Position numbers and translations under genes: made by a program
Assembly (NCBI GenBank): GCA_022710725.1
Contig: JAKLGK010000001.1
Coordinates: 239,010 to 303,009 of the forward strand
Source: Verrucomicrobiota bacterium
Lineage (GTDB): Bacteria; Verrucomicrobiota; Kiritimatiellia; CAIQIC01; JAGNIJ01
Length of the DNA stretch: 64,000 nt
Reading direction: 5' to 3'
Notes under the pieces: model-generated
The model's input: only the letters and a program-made list of their open reading frames with translations
Databases searched by the model: none
What the model was told of the DNA's origin: nothing
Shown: in pieces, positions 17,401-24,932 of the stretch
Position numbering within the stretch: the first letter of the stretch is position 1
Layout of the letters: every line of letters starts with the position of its first letter

Positions 17401-17436
17401 TAACGAAACACTTTACACGTGTGAAGTGTTTTGTTA
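17401..17436. repeat. Palindromic repeat D
   Basis: The best-preserved copy of the family: 36 bp, with only two non-pairing positions per arm, centred on CACGTG (17416-17421). It encodes the plsY stop codon and lies 62 bp upstream of the histidine kinase start, so it may be a terminator for plsY, an operator for the kinase gene, or both. Confidence 0.85.
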
Positions 17437-18072
17437 CGGATGCGCCGCGCCGGACCGGGGACGGCCCCAGCGGTGCTCCTCGCCGCGGCGAAGGCGCGCG
17501 AGGTTGGAACGGTGCCGCCAGATCACGAGGGCGCCCAGCACCGTCAACACCCCGGGCAGCAGGGCGCCGGCCCGCCCGTACAGCCCCCAGGCGGCCGCCG
17601 GCACGGCGAACGCGGCCGCGATCGAGGCCACGGAAACGTACCGGGCGATCACGAATACCGCGACCCACACGGCCAGCCCGATCCCGACCGCGGCGGGCGC
17701 CACGCCCAGCAGCATCCCCGCGCTCGTGGCCACGCCCTTGCCGCCCTTGAACCGCAGGAAGACCGGCCAGCTGTGCCCGGCGATCGCCGCGCACCCGCAG
17801 AGCAATCCCAGTTCCGGACCGCACTCCACCCCCCATCGCCGGGCCAGCAGCGGGAACAGCCACGCCGGCACAAATCCCTTGAGCGCGTCCGCCGCGAACG
17901 TGGCGATCCCCCACCCCTTGCCCACGGCCCGGAAGACGTTGGTCGCGCCGACGTTTCCGCTGCCGACCTTCCGGATGTCCACGCCGTTGAGCCGCGCGAA
18001 CAGGTACGCGAACGGCACGGAACCCAGCAGGTAGGCGCCCAGGGCGAAGGCCGCGTGGCAGAGCCAGTTCAT
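17434..18072 (-). CDS. plsY: Acyl-phosphate:glycerol-3-phosphate acyltransferase PlsY
   Basis: A 212-residue inner-membrane enzyme that acylates glycerol-3-phosphate from acyl-phosphate to start phospholipid synthesis. The three PlsY motifs are visible: GSVPFAYLFARL with KVGSGNVGATN, then HSWPVFLRFKGGKGVATSAG, and the C-terminal IWRHRSNLARLRRGEE. Multiple hydrophobic spans fit the five-span topology. The ATG at 18072 has no ribosome site. A TATACT box ends only 6 bases before it, so the mRNA may be leaderless. gpsA, its usual partner, is 4 kb away, separated by the large secreted-protein gene. Confidence 0.93.
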   Translation of the reverse strand: MNWLCHAAFALGAYLLGSVPFAYLFARLNGVDIRKVGSGNVGATNVFRAVGKGWGIATFAADALKGFVPAWLFPLLARRWGVECGPELGLLCGCAAIAGHSWPVFLRFKGGKGVATSAGMLLGVAPAAVGIGLAVWVAVFVIARYVSVASIAAAFAVPAAAWGLYGRAGALLPGVLTVLGALVIWRHRSNLARLRRGEEHRWGRPRSGAAHP

Positions 18073-18078
18073 GGGGGC

Positions 18079-18108
18079 AGTATAAAGGAGCGAATGGCGA
18101 AGAGTGAA
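18079..18108 (-). promoter_or_regulatory. Candidate plsY promoter
   Basis: On minus, TTCACT (18108-18103), an 18-base spacer and TATACT (18084-18079) lie directly before the plsY ATG, predicting a start at or within a base or two of the AUG. The -35 box lies in two tandem heptamers AGTGAAT (18103-18116, plus-strand reading). Confidence 0.4.
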
Positions 18109-18116
18109 TAGTGAAT
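18103..18116. repeat. Two tandem heptamers AGTGAAT
   Basis: Two exact copies of AGTGAAT in the gap between the large secreted-protein gene and plsY. This matches the 7-bp periodicity of repeats found inside three polysaccharide genes of the window. With only two units, chance is possible. Confidence 0.35.
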
Positions 18117-18146
18117 CGAAGGGCCCGCTCCGCCGGGAAAGGCAAA

Positions 18147-18168
18147 GCGCCCCGGCCAGCCGGGGCGC
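18147..18168 (-). terminator. Intrinsic terminator of the large secreted-protein gene
   Basis: A perfect 9-bp GC stem (GCGCCCCGG/CCGGGGCGC) with a 4-base loop, followed on the minus strand by TTTGCCTTT, starts 22 bp past the stop codon. Confidence 0.7.
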
Positions 18169-18189
18169 CTTGCTCCGCTTCCCGATCTC

Positions 18190-21100
18190 TTACGGGATGT
18201 TGACGCTCGTGCGGAAGAACTTCCGCGGCGTGTCGTTGGTGATCAGCATGTCCAGCGCCCCGCCGCCCACGGCCGCGGGCGCGTTCAGGTTGTAGGGCGT
18301 CCAGACCTGCGGATCGGCCTGCAGGTCCGTGCTCCACCAGACGTCGTAGGTGCGGCTGTTGGTCGTGTTGGGGCCGACCTGCAGGGTCATCAGCGTATTC
18401 CCCCGGATGGCGAGGACGCGGTTGACGAAGGAACGCGTCGCGTCGGTCGGGTCCGTGTCGCCCGCGTACTCGTCGTCGTTCGGCGAGCCGTCCACGTCGA
18501 CATCCAGCGAGGCCACGCGGTTCGAGGCCGCGACGCCGAACTTGTCCCACCACGCATTCGGGATGCCGTCCGTCGTGCCGCCGCCGCGGGTGATGAGCAG
18601 GTCGTTGGCATAGAGAGTGAAGTTCGGACTCCCGCCATCGTGCCCGCCGTTGTAGAAGTTAATGCGGCCCACGGGCGCGGCCAGCCCGGCGGACACGACG
18701 TTGGTGGTCATTCCGTCGTTGCGGGTCAGGGTGACGCTCAACTGGTTGCCGGCGAGCTGCTCGGCCACGACCTGCACGACCGCCGTGGCATTGTAAGCCC
18801 AGCCCAGGTCCACGGGGGTGTCCAGGCCGAAACTGATCGCGCTGATGTTCTCGTACGAGAGATCGTAGTTGAACAGCTTGTTGCCGGAGGCGTCCTGTAG
18901 ATCCAGGCCGCGGTTGCCGCCGCTCCAGTTCATCCCCAGCAGGCACTCGAACTTGTCGCCTTCCGCCAACGCGGTGTTCAGGTCGCGGTAGGCCGAGGCG
19001 TAGTTCGACTTCGTCCCGCCGATGAAGCTGAAGGACCGGTCGTTGAACGAATTCATCCAGGCGGTCGACACCCTCGAATCCGTCAACTGGATGGCCGCAC
19101 CGTCCGACAGGGCAGAGAACTGCCATGCGCCGAAGCCTGCGCCGCCATTGGACTCATTCGTGAAGGTCGTCGGTACGATCAGGCCCGGGACATAGTTGCC
19201 GGCGTTGTCAAACTCGCCCGGGAAGTCGAACACGTTGACCAGCAGGGGCGCGCCGACGTACCCATCGGCCTCGGCATGGATCGTGGTTAAGCTCTCGGAG
19301 ACGCCGTTGGCGACGAAGCTCGTCACGGCGTCGCCATCCGCGAACTCGACCGTCGCGGGCACGGTGACCACGGAGGGCGCCGCGCTCGACAGGTCCACGG
19401 TCAGCGGGCCGGTCGTGTCGCTGCGCTGGATGAAGATCGTTGTCGTGCCGCCGACGTCGATATTGATCACGCCCTCCATCTCGAGCGCTTCGAACTCGTT
19501 GATGCCGAGGCGGTTGACATAGAGATTGTTCTCGCCGCCCTGCTCGGTGTTCCAGGCGTAGAACCGGGCCCGGTCCGGCGCCTGATGGTTGAAGCTCACG
19601 CCCTCCAGCAGCATGTACTCGGGGGCCGAACCCGAACGGGTCAGCCCGATGTCATACTTGTCCTGCCCCACTCGGGTGACCGTGACATTGATGGCCGAGT
19701 CCGCCGCATAAACCCAGCCCAGGTCCTGCAGGGCCCCGCCGAGCGCGTGATTCTGCCACGCGTACTGGTCCGCCGTGACGACCACCTCGAACAGCCAGGT
19801 GTCGCCGTTCTGGAGCATCATGCCCTTCGCCCCGTTGCGGAAGTTCACGCCCAGGTCCAGGGTCAGGCTCTGGCCCATGGCGAGGGCTGTGAACCCGCGG
19901 GTGGCTTCGACGATCGGTTCGTTGGTTCCCGTGTCGTCACCGACCTGGTTCGCGAAGAAGCCGAAGGCGTTGTTGGAGACCGCGTTGACGTCCCCGCCGC
20001 CGGAGGCCGTCGAGTCGCCCAGGAAGGCGCCGGCGAAGTTGGTATACCCGTCATGGCCGCCGTCGTTGTGGCTGATGGTCCACGCGTCGAACCCGACGCC
20101 GCCGTTCGCCCCGTTCGTGAACAGGCCCGGCCCATAGTAGGAGGTGGAATCGTAAGCCACGTTGTACACCTCGACATCCGCCGTGACGTCCGCGAAGCCG
20201 GCCGCGGAGACGGTGATCGTCGCCTGGCCGCGGCCGGCGCCGACGATGTCCACGGAGGCGCTCGTCTCGCCGTCGCTGATCTGCACGGAGGCGGGGACCA
20301 CGACCACGTTGGTGTCGTCGCTGGCCAGGTTCACATCCAAGACCTCGCCGATTTCCCCCGTTCGGCTGATCACCAGCTTGTTGGTATGGTTCACCACCAT
20401 GCCCTCCTGGCCCGCGAGGGACAGGACCGGGGTCTCTGCGCCGCTCCAGATCGCCAGCCGGTTGAAGAAGAGGTTGTTGCCGCCGCCGCCCGCGGTGTTG
20501 AAGTTGTAGAACCGGACGCGGTCCGGCGCGCCGCCGAGGTTCACGCCGGCGAGCTTGTTCGTCGCGGTCTGCGTCCCGCCGCGGATGATGCTGACGTCGT
20601 ACAGGAACGACGTCTTGCGCGTCACCTCCACGCGGATCGAGGTGTTCGCCTCGTAGGTCCAGCCGAGGCTGGTCTGCGCGCCGCCGCCGCCGTGGTTCTG
20701 GTAGACGTAATCGTCGCCGATGACCGCGACCTCGAGCAGCCACGTGTCGCCGCTCTGGATCATGACGCCCTTGGAGCCATCGCGGAAGTTCACGCCCAGG
20801 TCCACGGAGAGCGTGTCGCCCGCGGCGAGTTCCGCCGCAAACGGGCGGGTGGCCTGCGAGAGGGGGTCGCCGCCCGTCCCGTTCTGGTTGGCATAGAGGC
20901 CGAACGCGTCGCCGGTGGGCTGGGCGTTGACGTGGCCGCCGCCGTCGGCCGTGGAATTGCCGATGAAACTGCCGGCGTAGTTGGTGAACCCCACGCCCTC
21001 GCCGTTGTTATTGGTGATGATCCAGGCCGCGAAGCCGCTGCCCTGGTTCGCGCCGCTGGTCCAGCCGCCCGAGGGATAGTAGGACGAATCGTCGTACGCC

Positions 21101-22086
21101 ACGTCGAAGACCGCCACGGAGAGCGAGGCCGTCGGGAAGCCGTCCGCTGTGGCCTGGATCAAGGCCGTGCCGGTGTCCACGCCGACGATCTCGACGGGCG
21201 CCGAGTTGCTGCCGATCTCGATCGTCACGTTGGTGTCCACCGTGGCCACGGCCTCGTCGCCGCTCCACGCCGTGACGTCCAGCGCGGCCGCCGTCGAGCC
21301 GTTGCGCGTGACCGTGAGCCGGTTGGTGAAATTCGCCGGCATAGCCGCGCGGCCGACCAGGGTCAGCACGGGCGTTCCGCTGTCCGCCAGACTCATGTTA
21401 TTCAGGAATAAATCGTTGGGAGCTCCAGCTTCTGTCGCGCCCGAGTACAAGTGGAATCCGCCCGGCGCGTTTCCGAGATCGAGTTCCGCCACATAGTTGC
21501 TGCCGTCCACGTTTCGCTGCAGACTGACCCGGGATGTGGTTCCCGCCTTCTTCTCGACTTCAAGCGTATAGTTGTAGCCGGCGCCCGAGTTGGACCACCC
21601 GAGGATGTTGGTCGTGATTCCATACTCCACTTTCAACCCGCCGTTGTTGTCGCTGAAGTTGATGTTCAGCAGCTTGGCACCCCCCGCGCTGTAAATATCG
21701 ATGCCCTTGTTTCCATTCCAGTGGTTCACCGCCAGATCGATGGAAAAAACCTGTCCCTCGGTCAACGCTCCACCGGAAAAATACCGGGTGGCGTTCGCGT
21801 AGCTGTTGGATTCGGGCGGATTGGCATACATACCGAATGCCTTGCCGTCGGTGTCAATGTTCACATTGGTGCCGAGGTTCGTGGAGGTACCCAGGAAGTG
21901 CCCGGCATACTGAAGCCATGTGGTCAGTTCCCATGCCTGAAAGCCGGTACCCGCACTGCTTCCATTGGTCCAAGACGTGTAGTTGGCGGCACTATCCGTC
22001 CCCAAGTCGGAAGACCAAGCAGTCGCTGCGCAGAAAACCATCAGCACTACCAGCGGCACCGCGCTAAAACGATTGACCGACATCAT
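18190..22086 (-). CDS. Giant secreted modular beta protein with calcium repeat and C-terminal sorting-like domain
   Basis: A 1298-residue secreted protein of unknown function. A Sec signal peptide (residues ~1-25, ending FCAATAWSS) precedes four modules of ~310 residues starting near 27, 331, 646 and 958. Each opens with a jelly-roll-like half (GFxAW..., FxGxST/GG, LGVNFRDGSKG-type and LGWxYxA-type strings). In modules 1-3 a BIG-like half follows (for example LVISRTGEIGEVLDVNLAS). Module 4 lacks the BIG-like half and runs into GIPNAWWDKFG and DVDVDGSPNDDEY...DPTDA (residues ~1172-1217), a calcium-binding thrombospondin-3-like segment. The last ~75 residues form a beta domain ending KFFRTSVNIP. 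Asn, Gly and Thr are enriched compared with neighbours. AAGGAG precedes ATG 22086; promoter 22148-22176 and terminator 18147-18168 make it a separate unit. An adhesin or surface-layer role is inference. Confidence 0.85.
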   Translation of the reverse strand: MMSVNRFSAVPLVVLMVFCAATAWSSDLGTDSAANYTSWTNGSSAGTGFQAWELTTWLQYAGHFLGTSTNLGTNVNIDTDGKAFGMYANPPESNSYANATRYFSGGALTEGQVFSIDLAVNHWNGNKGIDIYSAGGAKLLNINFSDNNGGLKVEYGITTNILGWSNSGAGYNYTLEVEKKAGTTSRVSLQRNVDGSNYVAELDLGNAPGGFHLYSGATEAGAPNDLFLNNMSLADSGTPVLTLVGRAAMPANFTNRLTVTRNGSTAAALDVTAWSGDEAVATVDTNVTIEIGSNSAPVEIVGVDTGTALIQATADGFPTASLSVAVFDVAYDDSSYYPSGGWTSGANQGSGFAAWIITNNNGEGVGFTNYAGSFIGNSTADGGGHVNAQPTGDAFGLYANQNGTGGDPLSQATRPFAAELAAGDTLSVDLGVNFRDGSKGVMIQSGDTWLLEVAVIGDDYVYQNHGGGGAQTSLGWTYEANTSIRVEVTRKTSFLYDVSIIRGGTQTATNKLAGVNLGGAPDRVRFYNFNTAGGGGNNLFFNRLAIWSGAETPVLSLAGQEGMVVNHTNKLVISRTGEIGEVLDVNLASDDTNVVVVPASVQISDGETSASVDIVGAGRGQATITVSAAGFADVTADVEVYNVAYDSTSYYGPGLFTNGANGGVGFDAWTISHNDGGHDGYTNFAGAFLGDSTASGGGDVNAVSNNAFGFFANQVGDDTGTNEPIVEATRGFTALAMGQSLTLDLGVNFRNGAKGMMLQNGDTWLFEVVVTADQYAWQNHALGGALQDLGWVYAADSAINVTVTRVGQDKYDIGLTRSGSAPEYMLLEGVSFNHQAPDRARFYAWNTEQGGENNLYVNRLGINEFEALEMEGVINIDVGGTTTIFIQRSDTTGPLTVDLSSAAPSVVTVPATVEFADGDAVTSFVANGVSESLTTIHAEADGYVGAPLLVNVFDFPGEFDNAGNYVPGLIVPTTFTNESNGGAGFGAWQFSALSDGAAIQLTDSRVSTAWMNSFNDRSFSFIGGTKSNYASAYRDLNTALAEGDKFECLLGMNWSGGNRGLDLQDASGNKLFNYDLSYENISAISFGLDTPVDLGWAYNATAVVQVVAEQLAGNQLSVTLTRNDGMTTNVVSAGLAAPVGRINFYNGGHDGGSPNFTLYANDLLITRGGGTTDGIPNAWWDKFGVAASNRVASLDVDVDGSPNDDEYAGDTDPTDATRSFVNRVLAIRGNTLMTLQVGPNTTNSRTYDVWWSTDLQADPQVWTPYNLNAPAAVGGGALDMLITNDTPRKFFRTSVNIP

Positions 22087-22147
22087 TGCACTTCTCCTTT
22101 TTGGGCTGGCTGCAAACAAGGATAACTCCGGACTGAAAAGTCACGTG

Positions 22148-22176
22148 AAAATAGGCTGAATCGATTTTGGTGGCAA
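22148..22176 (-). promoter_or_regulatory. Sigma70-type promoter of the large secreted-protein gene
   Basis: On minus, TTGCCA (22176-22171), a 17-base spacer and TATTTT (22153-22148) lie in an A/T-rich stretch, giving a predicted leader of about 55 bases that ends in AAGGAG before the ATG. Confidence 0.6.
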
Positions 22177-22179
22177 GGG

Positions 22180-22205
22180 AAAAAGTCAGGGCTTTCCGAA
22201 AAGCC
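22180..22205 (-). terminator. Intrinsic terminator after gpsA
   Basis: On minus, stem GGCTTT/AAAGCC with a TCGG loop (22205-22190) is followed after five bases by TTTTT (22184-22180), 13 bp beyond the gpsA stop. It separates gpsA from the next gene. Confidence 0.65.
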
Positions 22206-22217
22206 GCTCGACCCGGC

Positions 22218-23213
22218 TCATTCGCGCTCCGGGCGGGGATCGCGGCTCATGAGATCCTCGACCGCCCGGCGCGGATTCTTGCCCTCGTGCACGACCGCGC
22301 AAACTTCTTCCGTGATAGGCACTTCCACGTTCCGGCTTCGGGCCAGATCGCGCGCCGCCCCGCAGGTCCACACGCCTTCGGCCACCTGCTGCATGCCTTG
22401 CAGGATGGCCTCCATGGATTCGCCGCGGCCGAGCCGTTCGCCCACGCCGCGGTTGCGGCTCAAGCGGCTGGCGCAGGTCACGACCAGGTCTCCCAACCCG
22501 CTCAATCCCGCGAAGGTCTGCGGATGCGCGCCCATCGCCACGCCCAGCCGCCCGATCTCCGCCAGGCCGCGCGTGATCAGGGCCGCCTTCGCGTTGTCGC
22601 CGAACCCGATCCCGTCGCAGACGCCCGCCGCGATGGCGATGACGTTCTTCAGCGCGCCGCCGAGTTCCACCCCGACCACGTCGTCCGACGTGTACACCCG
22701 GAACCGCGGCCCGTTGAACAGCAGCTGCAGGGCGGCCGCGCGGCCCATGTCCGCGCACGCAATCGTCACCGCGGTCGGCACGCCGCGCGCGACCTCGGCG
22801 GCCAGGCTGGGCCCGGACAGCGCCGCGACCGCCTCCCCGCCGAGCAGTTCGCCGGCCACCTCGGTCATCCGCCGGTGCGTCTTCTCGTCCAGCCCTTTCG
22901 TGACGCTTACGATCAGCGGGCGGGGGTTCGGCAGGAAGGGCGCCAACGCCGAAACGGCGCCGCGGAAAAAGCGGGACGGCGTCGCCAGCACCACCGCCTC
23001 CGCCCCCGCCGCGGCCTCGTCGAGCCGGGCGGTCCAGCGGAGCGCGGAAGGCAGGCGCACGCCGGGCAGAAACTTTTTGTTTTCGCCCGTTTCGCGAATG
23101 GTCCGGAGATAGTCTTCGAAAGGCCCCCAGACGGAGACCTCGTGCCCGTTGCCGGCCAGGATCAGCGCCAGGGCCGTGCCCCACCCCCCATCCCCGATGA
23201 CGGCGATCTTCAT
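22218..23213 (-). CDS. gpsA: NAD(P)H-dependent glycerol-3-phosphate dehydrogenase
   Basis: A 331-residue cytoplasmic enzyme reducing dihydroxyacetone phosphate to sn-glycerol-3-phosphate for phospholipid synthesis, the substrate of PlsY. The nucleotide loop is GDGGWGTALA (residues ~7-16). The catalytic-Lys region reads VELGGALKNVIAIAAG, preceded by SVTKGLDEKT and SGPSLAAEV, and LSGLGDLVVTC is typical. It starts 6 bp after the membrane protein gene, so the two are cotranscribed, and ends in a terminator. Length is normal. Confidence 0.95.
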   Translation of the reverse strand: MKIAVIGDGGWGTALALILAGNGHEVSVWGPFEDYLRTIRETGENKKFLPGVRLPSALRWTARLDEAAAGAEAVVLATPSRFFRGAVSALAPFLPNPRPLIVSVTKGLDEKTHRRMTEVAGELLGGEAVAALSGPSLAAEVARGVPTAVTIACADMGRAAALQLLFNGPRFRVYTSDDVVGVELGGALKNVIAIAAGVCDGIGFGDNAKAALITRGLAEIGRLGVAMGAHPQTFAGLSGLGDLVVTCASRLSRNRGVGERLGRGESMEAILQGMQQVAEGVWTCGAARDLARSRNVEVPITEEVCAVVHEGKNPRRAVEDLMSRDPRPERE

Positions 23214-23219
23214 CGGGAA

Positions 23220-23840
23220 TCAGTGTAGCGACGCCGCGGCATACAGCAATCCCGTAACGGCCAGCAGGCCGGAGACGCCGCCGACGATCGCCGTGACGCC
23301 GAAGGATGGGATCAGCACGAAGCCGGCAAGGAACGTGCCCAGGATGGCGCCGAGGCTGCCCCAGGCATAGACGTCGCCCACCGCCCGGCCGGTCCGCGGG
23401 TCGGCCCCGACCGCCATGCGGGCGGCCACCGGCCCGATCGTCCCCAGCAGCAGCGCCGGCAGCAGGAACGTGATCAGCACGTGAAGGACGATCCGCGCGG
23501 GCCAGGCCTGGCCCCGGAGCAGGGACCAGTGGCCCGCCAGGTCGTTCAGCCCGCGCACGGCGAAGCAGCCCGCGGCGGCCAGCAGGAACAGGAGCGCGAG
23601 AAGGCGGCGGGGCGGCCGGCGATCCGCCAGCATTCCCCCGGCATAGTTGCCCGCCAAGATCCCGGCCAGGACGACGCCGATGATCGCGGTCCAGGTATAA
23701 AGCGACTGCCCCACGTGCCGTGAAATCACGCGCCCGGCCAGCAGTTCCACGATCATGATGCACGCGCCGGACACGAACACGGCGGCGTTGGCCATCCACC
23801 GGATTCGATTCGACGCCGGGCCTGCCTCGACGGGATTCAC
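23220..23840 (-). CDS. Membrane half of the fused transporter/spermidine-synthase family, enzyme domain absent
   Basis: A 206-residue protein with about six or seven hydrophobic spans. The sequence FVSGACIMIVELLAGRVISRHVG, then GNYAGGMLADRRPPRR and GDVYAWGSLGAILGTFLAGFVLIP, is the N-terminal membrane region usually fused to a spermidine-synthase-like domain in SpeE-type proteins. Here the protein stops after the membrane part, and gpsA begins 6 bp later, so the enzyme domain is missing. It could be a natural short form or a truncated gene with a still-translated remnant. The start is GTG at 23840. It lies 16 bp after mscL in the same orientation. Substrate unknown. Confidence 0.75.
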   Translation of the reverse strand: MNPVEAGPASNRIRWMANAAVFVSGACIMIVELLAGRVISRHVGQSLYTWTAIIGVVLAGILAGNYAGGMLADRRPPRRLLALLFLLAAAGCFAVRGLNDLAGHWSLLRGQAWPARIVLHVLITFLLPALLLGTIGPVAARMAVGADPRTGRAVGDVYAWGSLGAILGTFLAGFVLIPSFGVTAIVGGVSGLLAVTGLLYAAASLH

Positions 23841-23856
23841 GGCTTCCGATCCGGCC

Positions 23857-24258
23857 TCAACGCGGCTTCAGCGCGTCGCGGATTTCCGTGAGCAGTTTCA
23901 CCTCGTCCGAGATCGCGGGCGCCGGGGCCGGCTTGGCCTCCTCTTTCCTCTTCAGCCTGTTGATCGCCTTGACCATCATGAAGACCGCGAGGGCCACGAT
24001 GACGACATCGATCGCCGTGTTGATGAACAGCCCGTACTTGAGCTGGACGGCCGGCGCTTCACCGACAGCCTCCTTCAAGGTGATCACCTTGTTCGAGAAG
24101 TTGATGCCGCCCATCAGCATAGCCAGGGGCGGCATCAGGATGTCGTTGACCAGCGACGATACGATCTTGCCGAACGCGCCGCCGATGATGATGCCGACGG
24201 CCATGTCGATCATGTTGCCCTTGACCGCGAACTCCTTGAATTCCTTGATCATACCCAT
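23857..24258 (-). CDS. mscL: Large-conductance mechanosensitive channel MscL
   Basis: A 133-residue channel subunit that opens under membrane tension to release osmolytes. The N-terminal helix [22 protein letters not shown]1 [22 protein letters not shown] and TM2 ([23 protein letters not shown]) are canonical, followed by the charged cytoplasmic helix [16 protein letters not shown] sits 7 bases before the ATG at 24258. The longer frame upstream is antisense to the next gene. Confidence 0.95.
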   Translation of the reverse strand: MGMIKEFKEFAVKGNMIDMAVGIIIGGAFGKIVSSLVNDILMPPLAMLMGGINFSNKVITLKEAVGEAPAVQLKYGLFINTAIDVVIVALAVFMMVKAINRLKRKEEAKPAPAPAISDEVKLLTEIRDALKPR

Positions 24259-24317
24259 GATGACACTCCTTTGAGGTTGACCGCAACCGGCCCACGATAA
24301 CGCAGACCGGGCGGCTG

Positions 24318-24881
24318 TCAAAGATCTTCCGGCGTATTCACATTGCTCAACAGGGCGGGATCGTCCACGGCCACGCGCTCGACCCGGGCCCGGACCCGGT
24401 CGTCGAGCCGCTGATCCCCGGCCGGCTCGCGCCGCCATTCTTCCGCCAGCGCCCGGGATATCCACAGCAGCTTGCCGTCCTGCCCGCGCCAGGTCGGGCG
24501 GACCGCCGGCGCGATCCCGGTTTCAGCCCGGGCCAGGACGGCGCGGACGGTTTCCACGCGCAGTCCGACGGCATCCACGGGCAGGATGACGCAACCGTCC
24601 GAATCCCCGAGCGCGCGCAGGCCGGTCTGGACGGAGGTGAAGCGCCCCTTCTCCCATTCCGGGTTCCGGACGACTTCCTCGCCGGCCAGTTGCGGGGCGA
24701 TACGGTCGAAATCCGCGCCGAGGACCACCACCACGCGGGCGCAGCCGCCGGCGCGCAGCAGGCCGGCCTGGACACAAGCCAGCGGCCGCCCGCCCTCCGC
24801 CGGCAGCAGGGCCTTCGGCCGTCCCATCCGGGACGACGCGCCCGCTGCCAGCACCATGCCGACGTGTTTCATGCCGGCCAT
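24318..24881 (-). CDS. MobA-like NTP transferase
   Basis: A protein of ~187 residues of the MobA/IspD-type nucleotidyltransferase fold. The signature [17 protein letters not shown] binds the nucleotide, and [12 protein letters not shown] corresponds to the metal-binding PxDxP-type loop, with the usual Pro after Asp replaced. NTPEDL at the C-terminus is typical. Members make molybdopterin cytidine/guanine dinucleotides or activate sugars. No molybdenum genes lie nearby, so a sugar nucleotidyltransferase for the adjacent polysaccharide locus is possible. The start could be ATG 24881 (AAGG 4 bases upstream) or ATG 24872. Confidence 0.8.
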   Translation of the reverse strand: MAGMKHVGMVLAAGASSRMGRPKALLPAEGGRPLACVQAGLLRAGGCARVVVVLGADFDRIAPQLAGEEVVRNPEWEKGRFTSVQTGLRALGDSDGCVILPVDAVGLRVETVRAVLARAETGIAPAVRPTWRGQDGKLLWISRALAEEWRREPAGDQRLDDRVRARVERVAVDDPALLSNVNTPEDL

Positions 24882-24932
24882 TCTGCCTTTTCCGCGTGCA
24901 GAGTCCACCCGTAACCGTTATACATCCGGGGC

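Noticed and set aside
5443..17436. Palindromes A-D as integron attC sites
   Set aside because: They lack proper RYYYAAC/GTTRRRY core sites and no integrase is present, and the enclosed genes are not in a uniform array.
24901..24932. Promoter with a TTATAC box before the GT2 gene
   Set aside because: No acceptable -35 box at 16-18 bases on either strand.
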